DNA of 64,000 nt, taken from assembly GCA_030427885.1 (NCBI GenBank), contig JAUICM010000001.1, positions 558,001 through 622,000 of the forward strand, read 5' to 3'. The position numbers and the translations under genes are program-made. Shown here in pieces: positions 61,376 through 64,000 of the stretch. Source of the stretch: Rhodothermia bacterium (GTDB lineage: Bacteria > Bacteroidota > Rhodothermia > Balneolales > Balneolaceae). The notes below the pieces were generated by a model. It ran no database searches. It saw only the letters and a program-made list of their open reading frames with translations, and was not told the origin of the DNA. Each line of letters starts with the position of its first letter. Position 1 is the stretch's first letter.

Positions 61376-61789
61376 TATTAGTTATCTGATGTGACTTAAA
61401 TTATTTAGGTACCCCGAATTTGTAGCTTTTAACTAAGAAATGAAATACAAAGTTAATTTTTTGTTAACAGTAGAAATGGAAGCGATTTCGGGTTGAGATA
61501 ATTAAATACGAACCACTCTACACTCTCCATGTTTTAAGTGCTTTATCCGTTCAGACTAATAATGATCGGGCAGTGATCGGTTAAGTTCTAAATGATTTGA
61601 AAAAAATATTACAGTGCAAACCTGAAGCTTTGCGTCTCTTTGTTATAGACTCTGTGGGGCTATGATCCTTTAAATCAGATTAAATTCGTAATCAGCAAAT
61701 AGAATCAGACATAACGGTAACTCACATAATTATAGCAATTTGGTATTTTTCATTTTAATACTATCTTATTAGTAACTAATTCAGGTCAA
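61376..61789. other. Long intergenic region upstream of korA and the secreted pair
   Basis: 414 bases without a credible gene. The korA-proximal part holds the candidate minus-strand promoter (61448-61476). The rest is AT-rich. I see no long inverted repeat, RNA gene or clear promoter for the divergent plus-strand gene at 61790. Confidence 0.6.
61448..61476 (-). promoter_or_regulatory. Candidate korA promoter
   Basis: On the minus strand a TAACTTTG -7 box (61455 to 61448) matches the consensus exactly; 17 bases upstream is TTTC, a weak -33 box. Transcription from about 61440 would give a leader of 65 bases. Spacing is two bases shorter than ideal. Confidence 0.4.
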
Positions 61790-62374
61790 ATGAGAATATT
61801 CATATCTTCACTTTTTCTTCTGCTAATAAGTACCTCTTTGCTATCTCAGTCCAAAATCTCTGGAACGATAGTCGAAATGACAACGGGCGCTCCCATTCCA
61901 AATGCCACTGTATATTTATATGATGAGTATAATATCGCCTTAAAGAATGAGATACGAACTCAGACAGATGAATATGGATACTATGAATTTGAAAATCTTG
62001 AGATCAGAAAGTATAGCGTGAACGCCTTTGTATATTATGAATATATGGGTGATTCAATTGCATTCGTTTTTCAACCTGGGTATGTAACTCTAGAGAAAAA
62101 CGCAGATGACGATCCTGTTTATAATTCCTACACGAAGAAGGATAACTCAAATGAGTACGATACCACGTTTACCGGTCTTAGGTTAAATTTTGGATTCTCT
62201 GAATCCTACTTCCGATATACCATGGAATCTAAAGGTCTGGTAAGATTAAAGGATCTGCGACAGATAAATCTAAGGAACTCAATCAGAACATTAACCAGGC
62301 CCAGAATCTCTTCTAATGCAGAACCTAATATTTGGAAACATTTCACCTTTGTAACAGAAAAGAAGACCTGGTGA
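61790..62374 (+). CDS. Exported protein with carboxypeptidase-regulatory-like domain (paralogue 1)
   Basis: 194 residues with a Sec signal peptide ending near SLLSQSK. Residues about 22-90 form a carboxypeptidase regulatory-like beta-sandwich: SGTIVEMTTGAPIPNATVYLYD, the central DEYGYYEFENLEIRKYSV, and VQPG-like VFQPGYVTL. The C-terminal 90 residues are polar with no recognised domain. Similar domains precede TonB-dependent receptors, but here no plug or barrel follows. The next gene is a paralogue, one base after the stop. Confidence 0.75.
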   Translation: MRIFISSLFLLLISTSLLSQSKISGTIVEMTTGAPIPNATVYLYDEYNIALKNEIRTQTDEYGYYEFENLEIRKYSVNAFVYYEYMGDSIAFVFQPGYVTLEKNADDDPVYNSYTKKDNSNEYDTTFTGLRLNFGFSESYFRYTMESKGLVRLKDLRQINLRNSIRTLTRPRISSNAEPNIWKHFTFVTEKKTW

Positions 62375-62375
62375 T

Positions 62376-62975
62376 ATGACCAAAGCGAGTTCGTTGCTGC
62401 TATTCTTCCTTATTATATCACAAACAAATTTGTTTGCCCAAAACACCATCTGTGGATACGCAGTAAATGTTCAGGATAGCGTAGCGATGAATAATGTGAC
62501 AGTGTTTGTCTACGATGAATCCAACCTGGCGCTTCCCAGGGATATAAGAACAACAACAAATGAGGAGGGCTATTATGAGATTCCGGATATTCCTTTTGGG
62601 AAGTACAGCATCAATGCCTGGGCGCCCGTAACATTCAGGGCAGACACCTTTGCTTATATTGTTCAGCCGGGAGTCTTCAACATTGATTCTTCCTTTACTG
62701 AAACCAATCTCCCTTGCTATTTTGTGAATTTCTTCTTCAAACCTCATGCTGATGAACAAAAGTATGATGAGTTCAGAAACATGCTGAAGAAACATTATGA
62801 TGAGAGATACAAAGAACTTCCGGCTGGAATAGATACTGTGGGATTTTATAGAATCTATACGAAAAATCTTAGCCCGGAAAGACTCCTTTCTACAGCATTA
62901 TGGTTTGGAGTTACTAATAAAGATACTTTGTATTTAAACGCCCCTTCGGCTTACGTTCGTTTGAAGGATTGGTAG
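62376..62975 (+). CDS. Exported protein with carboxypeptidase-regulatory-like domain (paralogue 2)
   Basis: 199 residues with a signal peptide ending near LFAQNT. The beta-sandwich (about 24-95) is clearly related to the previous gene: CGYAVNVQDSVAMNNVTVFVYDE, EEGYYEIPDIPFGKYSINAW and YIVQPGVFNI align block by block. Their C-terminal halves diverge. It starts one base after the paralogue's stop, so the two arose by tandem duplication and are co-transcribed. The function is unknown. Confidence 0.75.
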   Translation: MTKASSLLLFFLIISQTNLFAQNTICGYAVNVQDSVAMNNVTVFVYDESNLALPRDIRTTTNEEGYYEIPDIPFGKYSINAWAPVTFRADTFAYIVQPGVFNIDSSFTETNLPCYFVNFFFKPHADEQKYDEFRNMLKKHYDERYKELPAGIDTVGFYRIYTKNLSPERLLSTALWFGVTNKDTLYLNAPSAYVRLKDW

Positions 62976-63063
62976 AACTTCCGCATTTATTCACAGCAGT
63001 TTAAACAATGAAAAGTGATGTTGGTGTGTGCATCACCACAGTAATATCCTTATCTTTAGCGCC

Positions 63064-64000
63064 ATGAAAAAAGTGGCATTTGAAACACTCGGCTGTAAAC
63101 TCAATTTCTCAGAGACCTCCTCTATGCGCAGGGATTTTGAGAATGAAGGATTTGAACTCGGTGAGTTCTCTGAGGAAGCCGATATTTATGTAATTAATAC
63201 CTGCTCGGTTACCATGGATGCAAACAGCGCCTGTCGTAAGACGGTGCGTCAGGCTTTGCGCCGTAATCCGGATGCTTTTGTAGCAGTAGTTGGATGTTAT
63301 GCCCAGCTTGAACCTGAAGAGATCGCTGAGATCGAAGGTGTGGATGTGGTTCTGGGAGCCAAAGATAAATTCAATCTGCTCGATCTCTTCGATGATTTTG
63401 TGAAGCAGGAGAAAACCATCATTCATAATTCAGATGTGAATGAAGCGGTCGATTTTCATAATGCCTTTTCTTCCGATGACCGGACCCGTGCTTTCCTGAA
63501 AGTTCAGGACGGATGTAATTACAAATGCTCTTTCTGCACAATCCCTCTGGCACGTGGAGCGAGCCGTAGTCCTAAGATCTCTACCGTGGTAAGAAATGCC
63601 CAGCAACTGGTTGAAGAAGGATTTAAGGAAGTGATAATTACCGGAGTTAATTCCGGTGACTTCGGATATGGAACCGATGAGGATTTCTTTCAATTACTTC
63701 AGGCTTTGGAAAACGTAAATGGCCTGGAGCGACTCCGGGTTTCTTCTATCGAGCCAAATCTGTTACACGAAGACATCATTCGTTTTGCAGCCGAATCAAC
63801 AAAACTACAACCTCATTTTCATATTCCACTACAATCCGGTTCTGATGAGATGCTGAAGATCATGAAACGCAGATACCGTTCTGATCTGTACCGGGGTCGT
63901 GTGGAGCTTATTCGGGAATTAATGCCCGACGCCTGTATCGGTGTGGATGTGATAACGGGTCATCCGGGCGAGACAGAAGAACTATTTCAGGAGTCATTTG
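63064..64000 (+). CDS. mtaB: MtaB-type tRNA methylthiotransferase (3' end outside window)
   Basis: About 312 residues visible from ATG at 63064. UPF0004 domain: VAFETLGCKLNFSETSSM, INTCSVTMDANSACRKTVR and VVGCYAQLEPEE give the three cysteines of the N-terminal cluster. The radical-SAM cluster is DGCNYKCSFCTIP (C-x3-C-x2-C). HIPLQSGSDEMLKIMKRRY and GVDVITGHPGET follow. It converts t6A37 to ms2t6A37 in tRNA. The C-terminal TRAM domain lies beyond the window. A TATCTTTA box ends only 5 bases before the ATG. Confidence 0.95.
   Translation, partial: MKKVAFETLGCKLNFSETSSMRRDFENEGFELGEFSEEADIYVINTCSVTMDANSACRKTVRQALRRNPDAFVAVVGCYAQLEPEEIAEIEGVDVVLGAKDKFNLLDLFDDFVKQEKTIIHNSDVNEAVDFHNAFSSDDRTRAFLKVQDGCNYKCSFCTIPLARGASRSPKISTVVRNAQQLVEEGFKEVIITGVNSGDFGYGTDEDFFQLLQALENVNGLERLRVSSIEPNLLHEDIIRFAAESTKLQPHFHIPLQSGSDEMLKIMKRRYRSDLYRGRVELIRELMPDACIGVDVITGHPGETEELFQESF

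Noticed and set aside
1-64000. CRISPR array, tRNA, rRNA or complete insertion sequence
   Set aside because: No regularly spaced direct repeats, cloverleaf-like sequences or transposase genes were seen by eye; a short tRNA could still be missed.

Overview
The window reads as ordinary chromosome of a marine-type bacterium of the Bacteroidota/Rhodothermota/Balneolota side of the FCB group, most likely a Balneolales-like organism. This is inference from several signs: moderately AT-rich DNA, mostly weak Shine-Dalgarno sites, frequent TTG starts, one clear TTTG-N19-TAnnTTTG promoter, a YbeY with Asp in place of the third metal-binding His, a DUF2723 glycosyltransferase, HprK without a PTS operon, a fused KorA/KorB pair, and many exported peptidases. 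I see no rRNA, tRNA, CRISPR array, prophage or complete insertion sequence. About 63 genes are supported, including one truncated at each edge (a TM2 protein on the left, MtaB on the right).

Layout. 1-2.8 kb (minus): TM2/DUF2752 pair, then a receiver-histidine kinase with a receiver-GAF partner. 2.8-10.2 kb (mostly plus): small exported or membrane proteins, a cold-shock protein, a PagL-like outer-membrane protein, cyclophilin, a voltage-sensor K+ channel with a zinc-ribbon tail, a 16-residue-repeat surface protein, MsrB, a PH-domain protein and a CPBP protease. 10.2-17 kb: sodium:neurotransmitter symporter, DUF2723 glycosyltransferase, YbeY, DUF445. 17-21.6 kb: a compact run of S8 lipoprotein protease, FAD oxidoreductase and Rieske oxygenase. 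21.7-30.9 kb: YajQ, CoA-binding protein, FKBP, amino-acid permease, THUMP methyltransferase, M1 peptidase, TPR protein, with repeat-rich spacers.

31.0-43.4 kb is a dedicated copper/heavy-metal resistance island: an HMA-AraC fusion regulator, a CopA-type ATPase with HMA, His-rich and two HMBD modules, a Met/His/Cys-rich exported protein, a CusA-TolC-CusB tripartite pump, an ArsP/SO_0444-type permease, a 33-residue membrane peptide and a DUF2892 protein. Cytosolic metal would be pumped out by CopA and the permease, and periplasmic metal by the Cus pump.

44.0-47.1 kb contains an acyltransferase, a CrtC-type carotenoid 1,2-hydratase and a GT2 glycosyltransferase. Together these match the three tailoring steps for carotenoid glycosyl fatty-acid esters (hydration, glycosylation, acylation), and this is the most interesting metabolic hypothesis in the window. 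47.1-54.4 kb: XerC/D-like recombinase, HPF, HprK, M23 and M28 peptidases, TrmH, an OmpR-type regulator and a TIM-barrel lipoprotein. 54.5-57.1 kb: a Ktr/Trk K+ uptake pair whose TrkH has a voltage-sensor-like N-terminal extension. 57.2-61.4 kb: BioB and 2-oxoacid:ferredoxin oxidoreductase KorAB. 61.8-64 kb: two tandem secreted paralogues and the start of MtaB.
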